A stretch of 64,000 nt of DNA from Deltaproteobacteria bacterium (GTDB lineage: Bacteria; Myxococcota_A; Polyangia; Haliangiales; Haliangiaceae). The notes under the pieces were generated by a model that made no database searches, was not told the origin of the DNA, and was given only the letters and a program-made list of their open reading frames with translations. The DNA lies in assembly GCA_021413675.1 (NCBI GenBank), contig JAIOQA010000312.1, forward strand, positions 1 to 64,000. Reading direction: 5' to 3'. Every line of letters starts with the position of its first letter. Within the stretch, counting starts at the first letter, position 1. Positions 8,395 to 16,721 of this stretch are shown one piece after another. The translations under genes were made by a program, and so were the position numbers.

Positions 8395-8433
8395 AAGATC
8401 TATAGTGAGATCAAGATCCTTTAAGATCTATAG
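8395..8433. promoter_or_regulatory. Direct repeat AAGATCTATAG upstream of the TIGR04255 gene
   Basis: The 11-base word AAGATCTATAG occurs at 8395-8405 and again at 8423-8433, a 28-base period, with a third AAGATC at 8413-8418. Each copy contains the palindrome AGATCT. On the minus strand each reads CTATAGATCTT and supplies a TATAGA-type -10 next to the island's first start codon. The stretch is strikingly AT-rich for this genome. It may be a promoter with repeated operator sites. Confidence 0.5.
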
Positions 8434-8465
8434 CTTGCGCCCGATCCCGTGTCGAGGAAAAATCT

Positions 8466-8651
8466 GTGCCAAGCAAGAAAAAGCTTGACCAGCGTGAGAA
8501 GACAGGCGGCTCAGCGCTTACCGGGAGGCGCCCAGAGAGGCCGCCCACACCTACGCCAATTGCCGACCGCGCGCGTCCGCGGCGAAGGCTGGGCGAGTTG
8601 GCGACCGCGGTGTTCAGGCCGCACGGGACGCTGCTGACTCAGCCTGGGTAG
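8466..8651 (+). CDS. Possible small basic protein, divergent from the TIGR04255 gene
   Basis: A 61-residue open frame with GTG start. GAGG lies about 10 bases upstream and the N-terminus is very basic (MPSKKKLDQREK). The rest is Pro/Arg-rich and ends LTQPG. It would be transcribed away from the island from the same AT-rich control region. No domain is recognised. It may be a chance frame, so the call is weak. Confidence 0.28.
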   Translation: MPSKKKLDQREKTGGSALTGRRPERPPTPTPIADRARPRRRLGELATAVFRPHGTLLTQPG

Positions 8652-8958
8652 CAGAAGGTCACCTCCATCTGCCACGAAGTGCCGGGCAAGCGCGTCTCCC
8701 ATCCACGGATCGCAACTCGCATGCGCTGAACTGTGCGAGGACTGGCTAGAAGGCTCAACTTCGCGAGCAAGCGCGGATGCACGCGGTCGGCTCTGCGTGG
8801 CAGTCGTCCATCCTCGCAGTACGTGTCGTGTCCTCGATGTCCGATGTCGCGGAGAAGCCCAGGCGTTGTCCTGCGCTGCCGCTCGCCAAAGGCGCCCTCG
8901 CATGGCTGCGCGGCCTGATCGCCGAGGTCGCGCGGGAGCTGTGATCGCGCGTCCGTCC
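8652..8958. other. Gene-poor stretch between island and efflux operon
   Basis: About 300 bases downstream of the efflux operon's last gene (which ends at 8959) with no convincing coding frame on either strand. Composition is intermediate between the island and the chromosome. No clear hairpin followed by a T run was found next to the efflux stop. It may be decayed accessory DNA forming the island edge. Confidence 0.4.
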
Positions 8959-11900
8959 TCACACCTCGAGACGATCGCCCTCGCGCGAGAACCAGCGGTA
9001 GAGCACCGGCAGGAGGAAGATCGACAGCGCGACGCGCGACAGGAGGCCGAAGCACACCACCTGCGCGAACGGCCGCTGGCTGTCGGAGCCGATCGCGTGC
9101 GAGAACGCCGCCGGCAAGAGCCCCGCGCAGGCGACCAGCGCGGTGATCAGGATGGGCCGCAGCCGCACCGCCGCCGCCTCGCGGGTAGCGTCGTCGATCG
9201 AGCGGCCGTCGCGCCGCAGCTTGTTGGCGTGGCTGATGAAGATCACGCCGGTCTGCACCGAGATGCCGAACAGCGCCAGGAAGCCGAGGCCCGAGCTGAC
9301 GCTGAAGTTGGTGTCGAACGCCCACAAGGCGAGGAGCCCGCCCTCGGGCATCGTCAGGAACACGCTGACCGCGATCAGCACCGGGTACTTCAGGTTGCCG
9401 TACAGCGCGAAGATGATGAAGAAGATGAGCAGGAGCGTCAGCGGCACGACGATGAACATCTGGCGCTTGGCGGCGAGGAAGTCGGAGTACTCGCCGCCCC
9501 ACTGCAGCTCGTAGCCGGCGGGCACCTGCACGTCGCGCGCGACCGCGGCCCGCGCCTCGGCGACCGCCGAGCCGAGATCGCGATCGGTGACCGCGTACTG
9601 CACGCCGATGTAGCGCGAGCCGCCCTCGCGATACACGAACGACGGGCCCTGGCCGACGGTGAGGGTCGCCAGGCTCGACAGCGGCAGCTTCTGGCCGGTC
9701 GGCGTGGTCACCAGGATCCGGCCGATCGCGCCCGGGTTGTTGCGGTACTTCTCGTCGAGCCGAACGACCAGGTCGAACTGCCGCTCGCCCTGGATGATCT
9801 GGGTCGCGGGCGCGCCGCCGACCGCTGACTCGATGAGCCCGCTCACGGTCGCGACATCGAGGCCGTAGCGCGCGAGCTTCTCGCGATCGATCTTCACGTC
9901 GAGGCTGGGCTGGCCGAGCTCGTGGACGATCGTGATGTTGCCGATGCCCGGCACCTTCGCGATCGAGGTCTTGATCTGCTCGGCGAGCTTCTCGAGCTTC
10001 TGCAGGTTGCTGCCGAAGACCTTCACCGCCAGCGCGCTCTTCAGGCCGGTCGAGGCCTCGTCGACCGCGTCCTCCGCGGGCTGCGTGAAGTTGAAGATGA
10101 TGCCCGGATAGGCCGCGAGCTTGGCCTGGATCGCCTCGACCAGCGCCGGCTTGTCGGCGATCTCGGCGCGCCACTCGCTGGTCGGCTTGAGGCCGACGTA
10201 GAACTCGCAGTTGAAGAACCCGGTCGGGCTGGTGCCATCGTCGGGCCGGCCGAGCTCGCTCGCGACCGTCGTGACCTCGGGGAACGACAGCAGGATGTCG
10301 CGGACCTCGGGCGCGATCTTGGTGGCCTCGTCGAAGCTGATCGTCGACGGCATCGTGGCGCGGACCCACAGCGCGCCCTCGTCGAGGGTGGGCATGAACT
10401 CCGAGCCGATGCCGAACGCGATGAGCGACGACGCGCCCAGCGCGATCATGCACGCGGCGATCGTCACGCGCGGCCGCACCAGGCAGCGCTCGAGCACGCG
10501 CAGGTACCAGCGCTTGAAGCCGCCGAACAGCTTGCCCTCCTCGTCGCGCACGCCCTTGCGCATCAGCACCGCGCACAGCACCGGGAGCAGGGTGAGCGAG
10601 AAGATCAGCGTGCCGAGCAGCGCGTAGACCACGGTGTCGGCCATCGGCGCGAACAGCCGCTGCGACGGGCCGGTGAGCACGTAGATCGGCAGGTAGGCCG
10701 CGATGATCACCGCGGTCGAGTAGAAGATCGGCCGCCCGACCTCGGTGGCAGCGCCGAGCACGGCGTCGTGGATCGAGACGCTCTCGCCGCGCGCGCGGTG
10801 CTCGCCGAGCACGCGGAAGATGTTCTCGACCATGATCACGCCCGCATCGACGAGGATGCCGAAGTCGACCGCGCCCAGCGACAGCAGGTTGACCGGCACC
10901 TTGCGGCCCTCGAGCAACAGGAACGCGACCGCGAGCGCGAGCGGGATCGTGGCCGCGACGATCACGCCGGTGCGGATGCTGCGCAGGAACAGCACCAGGA
11001 TGAGCGTCACCAGCAGCACGCCGAGCAAGAGGTTGTGCTCGACCGTCGCGGTCGTGAGGTGGATGAGGTCGGTGCGGTCGTAATAGGGGTGGATGCGTAC
11101 GTCGCGCGGCAGCACGTGCTCGTTGAGGTACTTCGTCATCTCGCGCACGCGCTCGAGCACGGTCTGCGCCGCCTCGCCGGTGCGCAGGAACAGCACGCCC
11201 TCGACCGCGTCGTCGGTGTGCATGTAGCCGAACTGGCCGAGCCGCGGCGCCTGGCCGAGCTCGACCTTGCCCAGGTTCTTCACGCGGATCGGCACGCCAC
11301 CGTGGGTTGCGACGACGACGTTGCCGATGTCGCCGAGATCGGTGAGCCGGCCCAGGCCGCGCACGTAGTAGAACTGGCCGCCGAGCTGGTAGAAGCCGCC
11401 GCCGGCGTTCTGGTTGTTGCTCGCGAGCGCGGTCATCACCTCGGGGACGCTCAGGTGATAGGTGTTGAGCAGGTTCGGATCGAGCACGACCTGGTACTCG
11501 CGGGTCGTGCCGCCGAGGCTCGAGTCGTCGGCGATGCCGGGGATCGACTTGTAGCGGCGGAACAGCACCCAGTCCTGGATGACCTTGAGCTCCTCGGGGC
11601 TGCGGTCCGGACTCGTGAGCACGTAGCGGTAGATGAGCCCCGAGGGCGAGAAGGCCGGGGCCATGCCCGGTGACACCCCATCGGGGAGCTCGGCGTCGCC
11701 GAGGCGCTGGAACACCTGGTTGCGATCGGCCTCGAAGTCGGTGCCGTAGTCGAAGATCAGGTTGACGTCGGACAGGCCGTAGAGCGACAGCGAGCGCTCG
11801 ACGCGCAGCCCCGGGATGCCGTTGAAGGCGGTCTCGAGCGGGATCGTGATGAGCCGCTCGACCTCCTCGGCGGCGTGGCCCGGCCACGGGGTGCTGATCT

Positions 11901-12042
11901 CGACCTTGGGCGGCGAGAGATCGGGATACGCGTCGACCGGCAGCTGCTCGAACGCCCAGTACCCGGCGACGAGCGTGGCCAGCGCGAGCGCGATGACGAC
12001 GAACTTCTGGCGGAGCGCGACCGCGATGAGCTTGGCGATCAT
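8959..12042 (-). CDS. CusA/CzcA-type RND efflux pump, inner-membrane subunit
   Basis: A 1027-residue RND transporter of normal length. It has the N-terminal transmembrane segment and periplasmic start FEQLPVDAYPDLSPPKVE, the usual duplication of six-helix bundles, and the TM4 motif GAVDFGILVDAGVIMVENIF with the acidic residues that relay protons. The closest types are heavy-metal exporters (CusA/CzcA), where the second Asp-containing TM4 motif is similar, but the substrate cannot be fixed from sequence. ATG 12042 starts 2 bases after the membrane-fusion-protein stop, so translation is coupled. It is the last gene of the operon and would form a tripartite pump with the two preceding products. 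Confidence 0.92.
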   Translation of the reverse strand: MIAKLIAVALRQKFVVIALALATLVAGYWAFEQLPVDAYPDLSPPKVEISTPWPGHAAEEVERLITIPLETAFNGIPGLRVERSLSLYGLSDVNLIFDYGTDFEADRNQVFQRLGDAELPDGVSPGMAPAFSPSGLIYRYVLTSPDRSPEELKVIQDWVLFRRYKSIPGIADDSSLGGTTREYQVVLDPNLLNTYHLSVPEVMTALASNNQNAGGGFYQLGGQFYYVRGLGRLTDLGDIGNVVVATHGGVPIRVKNLGKVELGQAPRLGQFGYMHTDDAVEGVLFLRTGEAAQTVLERVREMTKYLNEHVLPRDVRIHPYYDRTDLIHLTTATVEHNLLLGVLLVTLILVLFLRSIRTGVIVAATIPLALAVAFLLLEGRKVPVNLLSLGAVDFGILVDAGVIMVENIFRVLGEHRARGESVSIHDAVLGAATEVGRPIFYSTAVIIAAYLPIYVLTGPSQRLFAPMADTVVYALLGTLIFSLTLLPVLCAVLMRKGVRDEEGKLFGGFKRWYLRVLERCLVRPRVTIAACMIALGASSLIAFGIGSEFMPTLDEGALWVRATMPSTISFDEATKIAPEVRDILLSFPEVTTVASELGRPDDGTSPTGFFNCEFYVGLKPTSEWRAEIADKPALVEAIQAKLAAYPGIIFNFTQPAEDAVDEASTGLKSALAVKVFGSNLQKLEKLAEQIKTSIAKVPGIGNITIVHELGQPSLDVKIDREKLARYGLDVATVSGLIESAVGGAPATQIIQGERQFDLVVRLDEKYRNNPGAIGRILVTTPTGQKLPLSSLATLTVGQGPSFVYREGGSRYIGVQYAVTDRDLGSAVAEARAAVARDVQVPAGYELQWGGEYSDFLAAKRQMFIVVPLTLLLIFFIIFALYGNLKYPVLIAVSVFLTMPEGGLLALWAFDTNFSVSSGLGFLALFGISVQTGVIFISHANKLRRDGRSIDDATREAAAVRLRPILITALVACAGLLPAAFSHAIGSDSQRPFAQVVCFGLLSRVALSIFLLPVLYRWFSREGDRLEV

Positions 12043-12044
12043 CG

Positions 12045-13127
12045 CTACTGCTCCAGCGCGTCGGCGAACTGCACGAACAGCGCGCCATCGGACAGCACCT
12101 GATCGCCGTCGGCGAGGCCCTTGCTGATGACGAAGTCGCCGCCGACCTGATCGCCGAGGCCGATCAACCGGCGCGCGAACTCGCCGGGCTTGCCCTGCAC
12201 GTAGACGAACGGCAGGTTGTCGGCGTCGCGTAGCACCGCGGCAGCGGGCACCAGGATCGCGTCCTCGTGGTTCGCCGGCACGATCTCGACGTCGACGTAC
12301 ATGCCGGCCTTGAGCAGGCCGCCGGGGTTCGAGGCCGCGACCCGCACCGGGATCGTCAGCGTGTCGGGATCGAGCATCGCGCCGATGTGCAGGACCTTGC
12401 CGTCGAGCGGCGCGTCGAGCACCGGCGAGCGCAGGTGCGCGAGGTCGCCGACCGCGACCCGGCGAAGGTCTTCTTGATAGAGCTGGCTGACGACCCACAT
12501 CGCGGTCGGATCGGTGATCGTGAAGCAGGGCGTGGCCTCGGCCGAGACCGCATCGCCGACCGCGACCTTGCGCGCGACCACGACGCCGGCGATCGGCGAG
12601 GGCAGGATCGCGTCGCCGCTCTTCGAGCCGGTGATCGCCATGCGCGCCTCGTCGCCGTGGACCGTGGTCTGCGCCGACTCGACATCGAGCGTGGCCTGTT
12701 GCAGCTCCTCGAGCGAGATCGCCTTGTGGGCGTAGAGGTCCTGATCGCGCGCGAGGATCGTCTGCTTGGAGCGCAGCTCGGCGCGGTCGCGCGCGAGGGT
12801 CGCGGCGTTGTCGGCGGAGTCGGGGCTCGCGATCGCGAGCAGCGGCGCGCCGACCTTGACCGCGTCGCCCTCGTGGACGAAGACCTTGGTGACCTTGCCG
12901 CCGACGAGCGGCGTGACCTCGCTGGTCTTGAGATCGTCGAAGGCGATCTGGCCGGGCACGGTCACCGGGCGCACGACCGGGCTGCGATGCGCCTTGACGA
13001 TCGCGAGGTGGCCGCGCTGCTCGGGCGGCACGACGAACAGGGATGGCGTCTCGCTCGGCGGCGGCGCGGTCGGCGCCGGGGTCGAGCTGCACGCGGCGAG
13101 GAGCACGAGGGCGGCGAAGCGATTCAT
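12045..13127 (-). CDS. RND efflux periplasmic adaptor (membrane fusion lipoprotein, CusB-like)
   Basis: A 360-residue HlyD/CusB-type adaptor. It starts with a short lipoprotein signal (lipobox L-A-A-C, Cys13). Then come the barrel-sandwich segment PVTVPGQIAFDDLKTSEV and GGKVTKVFVHEGDAVKVGAP, a helical hairpin, the second lipoyl half (SPIAGVVVARKVAVGDAV) and beta-barrel segments ending near the C-terminus. It links the RND pump to the outer-membrane channel in the periplasm. The ATG at 13127 overlaps the TolC-like gene stop (ATGA), and the pump gene follows after 2 bases. A His/Met-rich extension typical of some Cu/Ag adaptors is not obvious. Confidence 0.9.
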   Translation of the reverse strand: MNRFAALVLLAACSSTPAPTAPPPSETPSLFVVPPEQRGHLAIVKAHRSPVVRPVTVPGQIAFDDLKTSEVTPLVGGKVTKVFVHEGDAVKVGAPLLAIASPDSADNAATLARDRAELRSKQTILARDQDLYAHKAISLEELQQATLDVESAQTTVHGDEARMAITGSKSGDAILPSPIAGVVVARKVAVGDAVSAEATPCFTITDPTAMWVVSQLYQEDLRRVAVGDLAHLRSPVLDAPLDGKVLHIGAMLDPDTLTIPVRVAASNPGGLLKAGMYVDVEIVPANHEDAILVPAAAVLRDADNLPFVYVQGKPGEFARRLIGLGDQVGGDFVISKGLADGDQVLSDGALFVQFADALEQ

Positions 13128-14365
13128 GGCGAGTCCTCCCCGGCGACGAACCGGAGCTGGGCGGCGGCGATCACGGCGTCGGCGACCGCGGCGCGGTAGG
13201 CGCTGGTGACCGCGCGATAGCTGGTCTCCGCGTCGAGGTAGTCGAGCAGCGAGCCGCGGCCCGCCTCGTACGCGTGCTGGGTGATGTCGAGCGATTCCTT
13301 GGCGGCGGCGAGCAGCTCGTCGTCGTAGAGCGCGAGCCGCGCGTGCGCGGTCTCCCACGCGCTCACCGCCTTCTGCGCATCGGCGCGCAGCTGCGATTGC
13401 AGGCTCGCGGTGGCGAGCGCGGCCTTGCGGCGCGTGGCCTGGGCCTGATCGATCGCGCCGCGGTTCCGATCGAAGATCGGCACGTCGACCGACAGCACGA
13501 GATCGATCGCGCCGGCCTCGCCGGGCACGCGGTTGTAGGCGACCGAGGCGCCGAGATCGGGGATCGGCTGGCGGCGCGCGGCGGTGACCGCGGCGGCGGC
13601 CGAGCGCTCGCCGGCGAGGCTGGCCTGGTAGTCGCTGCGCCGCGCGAGCGCCCGGGCGTAGAGCTCGGCCGCGGTCGGCACGGTGTCCACCGCCGGCGGC
13701 GTGAGCTCGCCGACCACGGCGAAGTCGTCGGCCAGCACGCCGTTGCCGACGAGCTGCGCGAGCTCGGCGCGATCGGTCGCGAGGGTGAGCTCGGCCTGGC
13801 GCACGAGGTCGTCGGCGGCGCGGGCCTGGATGCGCAGCTTGAGCAGCTCGCCGTAGGCGATCTTGCCGTCCTTGTAGCGGATCTCCTGCAGCGCCTGGGT
13901 CTCCTTGACGTCGGCCTGATCGCTGCGCGCGAAGTCGAGCTGCGCGGCGTCGAGCAGCACCCCGACGAACTTCGCTTGCACGTCGAACGCGAGCTGGCGG
14001 CGGGCGGTGGCGCGCGAGGCCTGTGCGGTCGCGACGTCGGCGCGCGCGATCGCGAAGCCGGCGGCGCGCTTGCCGCCGATCGGGATCGACCACGCGACGC
14101 CGACCTGGTTGGGCAACGGCGCGGCGAGCGGCGACAGGTTGGTGCCGATCGCGCCGACGAACACCGACGGGTTCGCGAACGCGTGGGCCTGGCGCAGCCC
14201 GCCTTCGGCGATCGCGACGTCTTCCGCGGCGCTCTGGTTGTCGGGGTTGTGCGCGAGCGCGAGCGCGACCGCGCGATCGAGCGTCAGGCTGTGGATCGCG
14301 TCATCGGCGTGCGCGGCGCGCGTGCTCAGCACGAGCGCGAGGGAACAGATCCATCGGAACCGCAT
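13124..14365 (-). CDS. TolC/CusC-like outer-membrane efflux channel
   Basis: A 413-residue outer membrane factor. A signal peptide (MRFRWICSLALVLSTRAAHA) is followed by SLTLDRAVALALAHNPDNQS, the usual first helix of TolC-type proteins. The long Ala/Leu/Arg helical repeats and the internal duplication of the family are present. It forms the exit duct for the pump encoded downstream. AGGAGC lies 5 bases before the ATG at 14365. It is the first of three overlapping genes (channel, adaptor, pump). Confidence 0.9.
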   Translation of the reverse strand: MRFRWICSLALVLSTRAAHADDAIHSLTLDRAVALALAHNPDNQSAAEDVAIAEGGLRQAHAFANPSVFVGAIGTNLSPLAAPLPNQVGVAWSIPIGGKRAAGFAIARADVATAQASRATARRQLAFDVQAKFVGVLLDAAQLDFARSDQADVKETQALQEIRYKDGKIAYGELLKLRIQARAADDLVRQAELTLATDRAELAQLVGNGVLADDFAVVGELTPPAVDTVPTAAELYARALARRSDYQASLAGERSAAAAVTAARRQPIPDLGASVAYNRVPGEAGAIDLVLSVDVPIFDRNRGAIDQAQATRRKAALATASLQSQLRADAQKAVSAWETAHARLALYDDELLAAAKESLDITQHAYEAGRGSLLDYLDAETSYRAVTSAYRAAVADAVIAAAQLRFVAGEDSP

Positions 14366-14492
14366 CGGGTGCTCCTGTCGACATCACGACGAGCCCGCGC
14401 CCCTCGATCGGGTGCGCGGCGGTGGGCGCGCGCTCGACGATCTCGAGGCGCGCGCGATCGCAGCCCGACCGGCGGTCGGGCAGGCGGATCAC
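14301..14492 (-). CDS. Possible small ORF coupled to the efflux leader protein
   Basis: A 63-codon frame whose GTG overlaps the stop of the upstream membrane-protein gene (GTGA at 14489-14492) and which runs 65 bases into the TolC-like gene. The first 38 codons have high GC at third positions like real genes here, while the end overlaps the channel gene in another frame. The peptide is Arg-rich without a recognisable domain. It could be a translational coupler or a chance frame. Confidence 0.25.
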   Translation of the reverse strand: MIRLPDRRSGCDRARLEIVERAPTAAHPIEGRGLVVMSTGAPDAVPMDLFPRARAEHARRARR

Positions 14493-14884
14493 ACCGGCGG
14501 TGAGGTCTTGGGCGCGAGGCGGTAGAGCGTGGACGGCGGCGCGACGGGGACGGCCGCGATCGCGGGCACGCCCGGGGTCGCGATGATCAGCAGGACGTGG
14601 GCGTGCGAGGTCGGCGCGGTGGCGGCGGCGTCGGCGGCGAGCAGCTCGCAGTGGTCATCGCCGTCGCCGAGGATCCACTCGGCCGCGGTCAGCGCGGTCT
14701 GCGACGGATCGGCGATCGCCTCGCTGTCGCCAGCGACCTTGACGAGGTGGATCTCCTCGCCGTGCTCGGCGCAGCGCCCGTGCACGACGGTGGCGCGGTG
14801 CCAGGCGACCAGCCCGAGCGACGCGAGCATCACCAGCGTCGCCAGGAAGGCGACGGTCCGGTGGGCGCGGCGGGAGACGGTCAC
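14489..14884 (-). CDS. Small membrane protein heading the efflux operon
   Basis: A 131-residue protein with a basic N-terminus, one transmembrane segment (about 12-28) and a short exported domain. His/Cys/acidic groups are spread through it: HGRCAEHGEEIH, GDGDDHCELLAA and TSHAH. These look suited to metal binding, which would fit the CusCBA-like pump genes 124 bases downstream, but this is inference. The start is GTG 14884. A good promoter (TTGACG, 17 bases, TACCCC) ends 6 bases before that GTG, which supports a leaderless start. I do not recognise a named family. Confidence 0.72.
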   Translation of the reverse strand: MTVSRRAHRTVAFLATLVMLASLGLVAWHRATVVHGRCAEHGEEIHLVKVAGDSEAIADPSQTALTAAEWILGDGDDHCELLAADAAATAPTSHAHVLLIIATPGVPAIAAVPVAPPSTLYRLAPKTSPPV

Positions 14885-14890
14885 GCCATC

Positions 14891-14919
14891 GGGGTACGAC
14901 GCCGCGAGCGTGTCGTCAA
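14891..14919 (-). promoter_or_regulatory. Sigma70-like promoter of the efflux operon
   Basis: On the minus strand TTGACG (14919-14914) is followed by a 17-base spacer and TACCCC (14896-14891). The GTG start codon at 14884 begins 6 bases later, so the transcript would start at or next to the start codon. Confidence 0.55.
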
Positions 14920-14947
14920 CTACTTGCGTGCAGGCTCGACGAGCCGG

Positions 14948-15667
14948 TCACGGAATCGCGAGCGGCACCGAGCGCACGAACTGCTGCCGGGGCAGGTAGC
15001 CCGGCTGTGGGACGGTGACGGTGGTGCCGTCGTCGAGCGACACGCTGGCCCAGGAGTCCCAGTCGGTGACGTAGCCGATGAGAAGGGTCGCGGTCTGCGG
15101 CGTGCCCTTGAGCTCCACCGCCCAACCGAAGTTGTGCCAGGCGGTGAGCGGCAGCGGGATATCGGCAGCACCAGTGACGGTCGCGCCCGGCTCGAGGCGA
15201 CGCATCGCGGGGTCGTACGTCATCGCGATCCCGCGGCCGACGTTCTCGAGTTGCGCGAATCCGCGCACGAACTCCACCACGCCCGGCCTGGCGCCGTTGC
15301 GGACGACCACGCGATCGAAGGCGTCGTGGCGCTCGCCGTTGACGAGCAGGTGATCGAGCAACGATACGGAGATCGCCGACGCGTTGTGCACCGTGTACTG
15401 GAGGTGGAGGTGATCGCCGGCCCGGACCAGTGTCCACTCGAGATCGAGTGGATTCCCCGCGCGCGTGGCGGCCCCGGGGTCAGGCATCAGCGCGTCGGGT
15501 GGCGGCGACGCATCCGCGCGTGCGTCGACGGGTGTGATGGGCGCGTCGACCGGCGGAGCGGTCCCCGCATCCGCATCGAGGCGCACGGATGGGGTCGCAG
15601 CCGTGCGCGGCCGCGGCGGTGCCTCGCACGCCGCGAACACGAGGATCGATAGGCAGAGGGTTCGCAT
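14948..15667 (-). CDS. Lipoprotein with beta-sandwich-like domain, paired with the M91 protease gene
   Basis: A 239-residue lipoprotein: signal peptide MRTLCLSILVFAAC with Cys14, then a long Pro/Ala/Asp linker (about 15-70) as in many myxobacterial lipoproteins. The domain from about 75 onward is beta-rich (LHLQYTVHNASAISVSLLD, then VVVRNGARPGVVEFV and TVTVPQPGYLP). The segment after 80 faintly recalls BsuPI-type protease-inhibitor folds, but I cannot confirm that. It starts 3 bases after the M91 metalloprotease stop and so is in the same operon. A role as inhibitor, immunity factor or cell-surface partner of that enzyme is a hypothesis from position only. Confidence 0.75.
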   Translation of the reverse strand: MRTLCLSILVFAACEAPPRPRTAATPSVRLDADAGTAPPVDAPITPVDARADASPPPDALMPDPGAATRAGNPLDLEWTLVRAGDHLHLQYTVHNASAISVSLLDHLLVNGERHDAFDRVVVRNGARPGVVEFVRGFAQLENVGRGIAMTYDPAMRRLEPGATVTGAADIPLPLTAWHNFGWAVELKGTPQTATLLIGYVTDWDSWASVSLDDGTTVTVPQPGYLPRQQFVRSVPLAIP

Positions 15668-15670
15668 GTC

Positions 15671-16678
15671 TCACGGAGTCGGTGGCTGGCCCTTGTGCCA
15701 CTTGTAGCTGGTGCGGTGCGCGATGTCGTCATCCGCGACGCCGCCAGTGGTTCGTTCGCCGCGGTTGGCGTCGCCGATCGCGTTTCGCTCCATCCGGTAC
15801 GTGTTCTCCGTCAGTCGAGCATCGTACCAGTCGCCGAGCCCGACGGCCTGGTACTCCAGTCCATACGTGTTGGTGTCCAGGTCCTGGCCGTTCTCGATGA
15901 TCGACTGGTCGAGCGTGCCGTAGGCGGCGTGGTGCGCGTGGACCATCTCGTGGAACAAGGTCACGTCACTGCGCATCGGGAGCCACGCGTCGTTCGCCTC
16001 CGGTTTGATGATGCCGCCCTGATCGCCCGGCACGTAGTCGACGAACGCATCGGTGCCGCGCCCGTCCGCCCACGAGCCGACCGGTGCATCGCCGGGCGCG
16101 CCACCTTCTGCGTTGGCGGTGCTCGCCTCGTCAGGCCTTGCGGCTCGTTGACTGATCCGCGTCGTGTGGCCTCGCGGCTGATTCGCCAGCGATCCCACCA
16201 GCTCGCGTCCCGCGTCGGTCTGCAGCAGGTTGCCGATGTCGCCCATCGTCTCGCCGCGGAACCGCTCGGCCTCCGATGGCGACATGCCCGCGGTGTTCAG
16301 CTGGATGTCGGAGCGACCGAGGCGGATGTCGCTGTAGGTCCGCGCGATCTGCGCGAGGTCTTCGCGGCTGACCTGGTTGCCCGCGTAGCTCGCGGGGCCG
16401 TCGGGACCCGCTACCAGCGTCGCCGGATCCCGGACGTCGAACTTCGGGGCGAGCTCGCGCTGCGCCGCCTGGCGATCGATCGCGCCGCGCGGGTCGAGCA
16501 CCCCGCCGATGCCCTCCTCCACGAGGCCGCGCCCGAGGTCCGTGACGGTCCGGGCGGCATCGGCGGCGGTGACCGTGGCCTCGTCGGGCAGGCACACCGG
16601 CACCGGCGGCGGCAGCGGGTTGTCCTGCCCCATGAACGACGCGCCGGGGCGGTGCGCTGCGAGATCGATGAGGTCCAC
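15671..16678 (-). CDS. M91-family (NleD-like) zinc metalloprotease, putative effector
   Basis: A 335-residue protein if started at GTG 16678; ATG at 16633 gives 320. The C-terminal half matches the Peptidase_M91/effector family. It has an early TDAGRELVGSLANQ segment (155-167), then VTLFHEMVHAHHAAYGT with zinc motif H243-E244-x-x-H247, EYQAVGL (275-281), TENTYRMERNAIGD (290-303) and a terminal RTSY (322-325). NleD of pathogenic E. coli, the reference member, is a type III effector that cleaves host JNK/p38; other members occur as polymorphic-toxin domains. No signal peptide is visible, so export would need a secretion system. The following gene (lipoprotein) starts 3 bases later. The target is unknown. 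Confidence 0.82.
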   Translation of the reverse strand: MDLIDLAAHRPGASFMGQDNPLPPPVPVCLPDEATVTAADAARTVTDLGRGLVEEGIGGVLDPRGAIDRQAAQRELAPKFDVRDPATLVAGPDGPASYAGNQVSREDLAQIARTYSDIRLGRSDIQLNTAGMSPSEAERFRGETMGDIGNLLQTDAGRELVGSLANQPRGHTTRISQRAARPDEASTANAEGGAPGDAPVGSWADGRGTDAFVDYVPGDQGGIIKPEANDAWLPMRSDVTLFHEMVHAHHAAYGTLDQSIIENGQDLDTNTYGLEYQAVGLGDWYDARLTENTYRMERNAIGDANRGERTTGGVADDDIAHRTSYKWHKGQPPTP

Positions 16679-16721
16679 GCTCGGGTCTTCGACCGCGGCG
16701 CGCCCGGGTTGCGGACGATCG

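Noticed and set aside
8652-8958. Transposase or IS remnant at the island edge
   Set aside because: No terminal inverted repeats, DDE motif or duplicated target site could be seen.
12043-13092. Apparent N-terminal extension of the RND pump
   Set aside because: The extra sequence is opposite-frame material inside the adaptor gene. The pump starts at ATG 12042, right after the adaptor stop.
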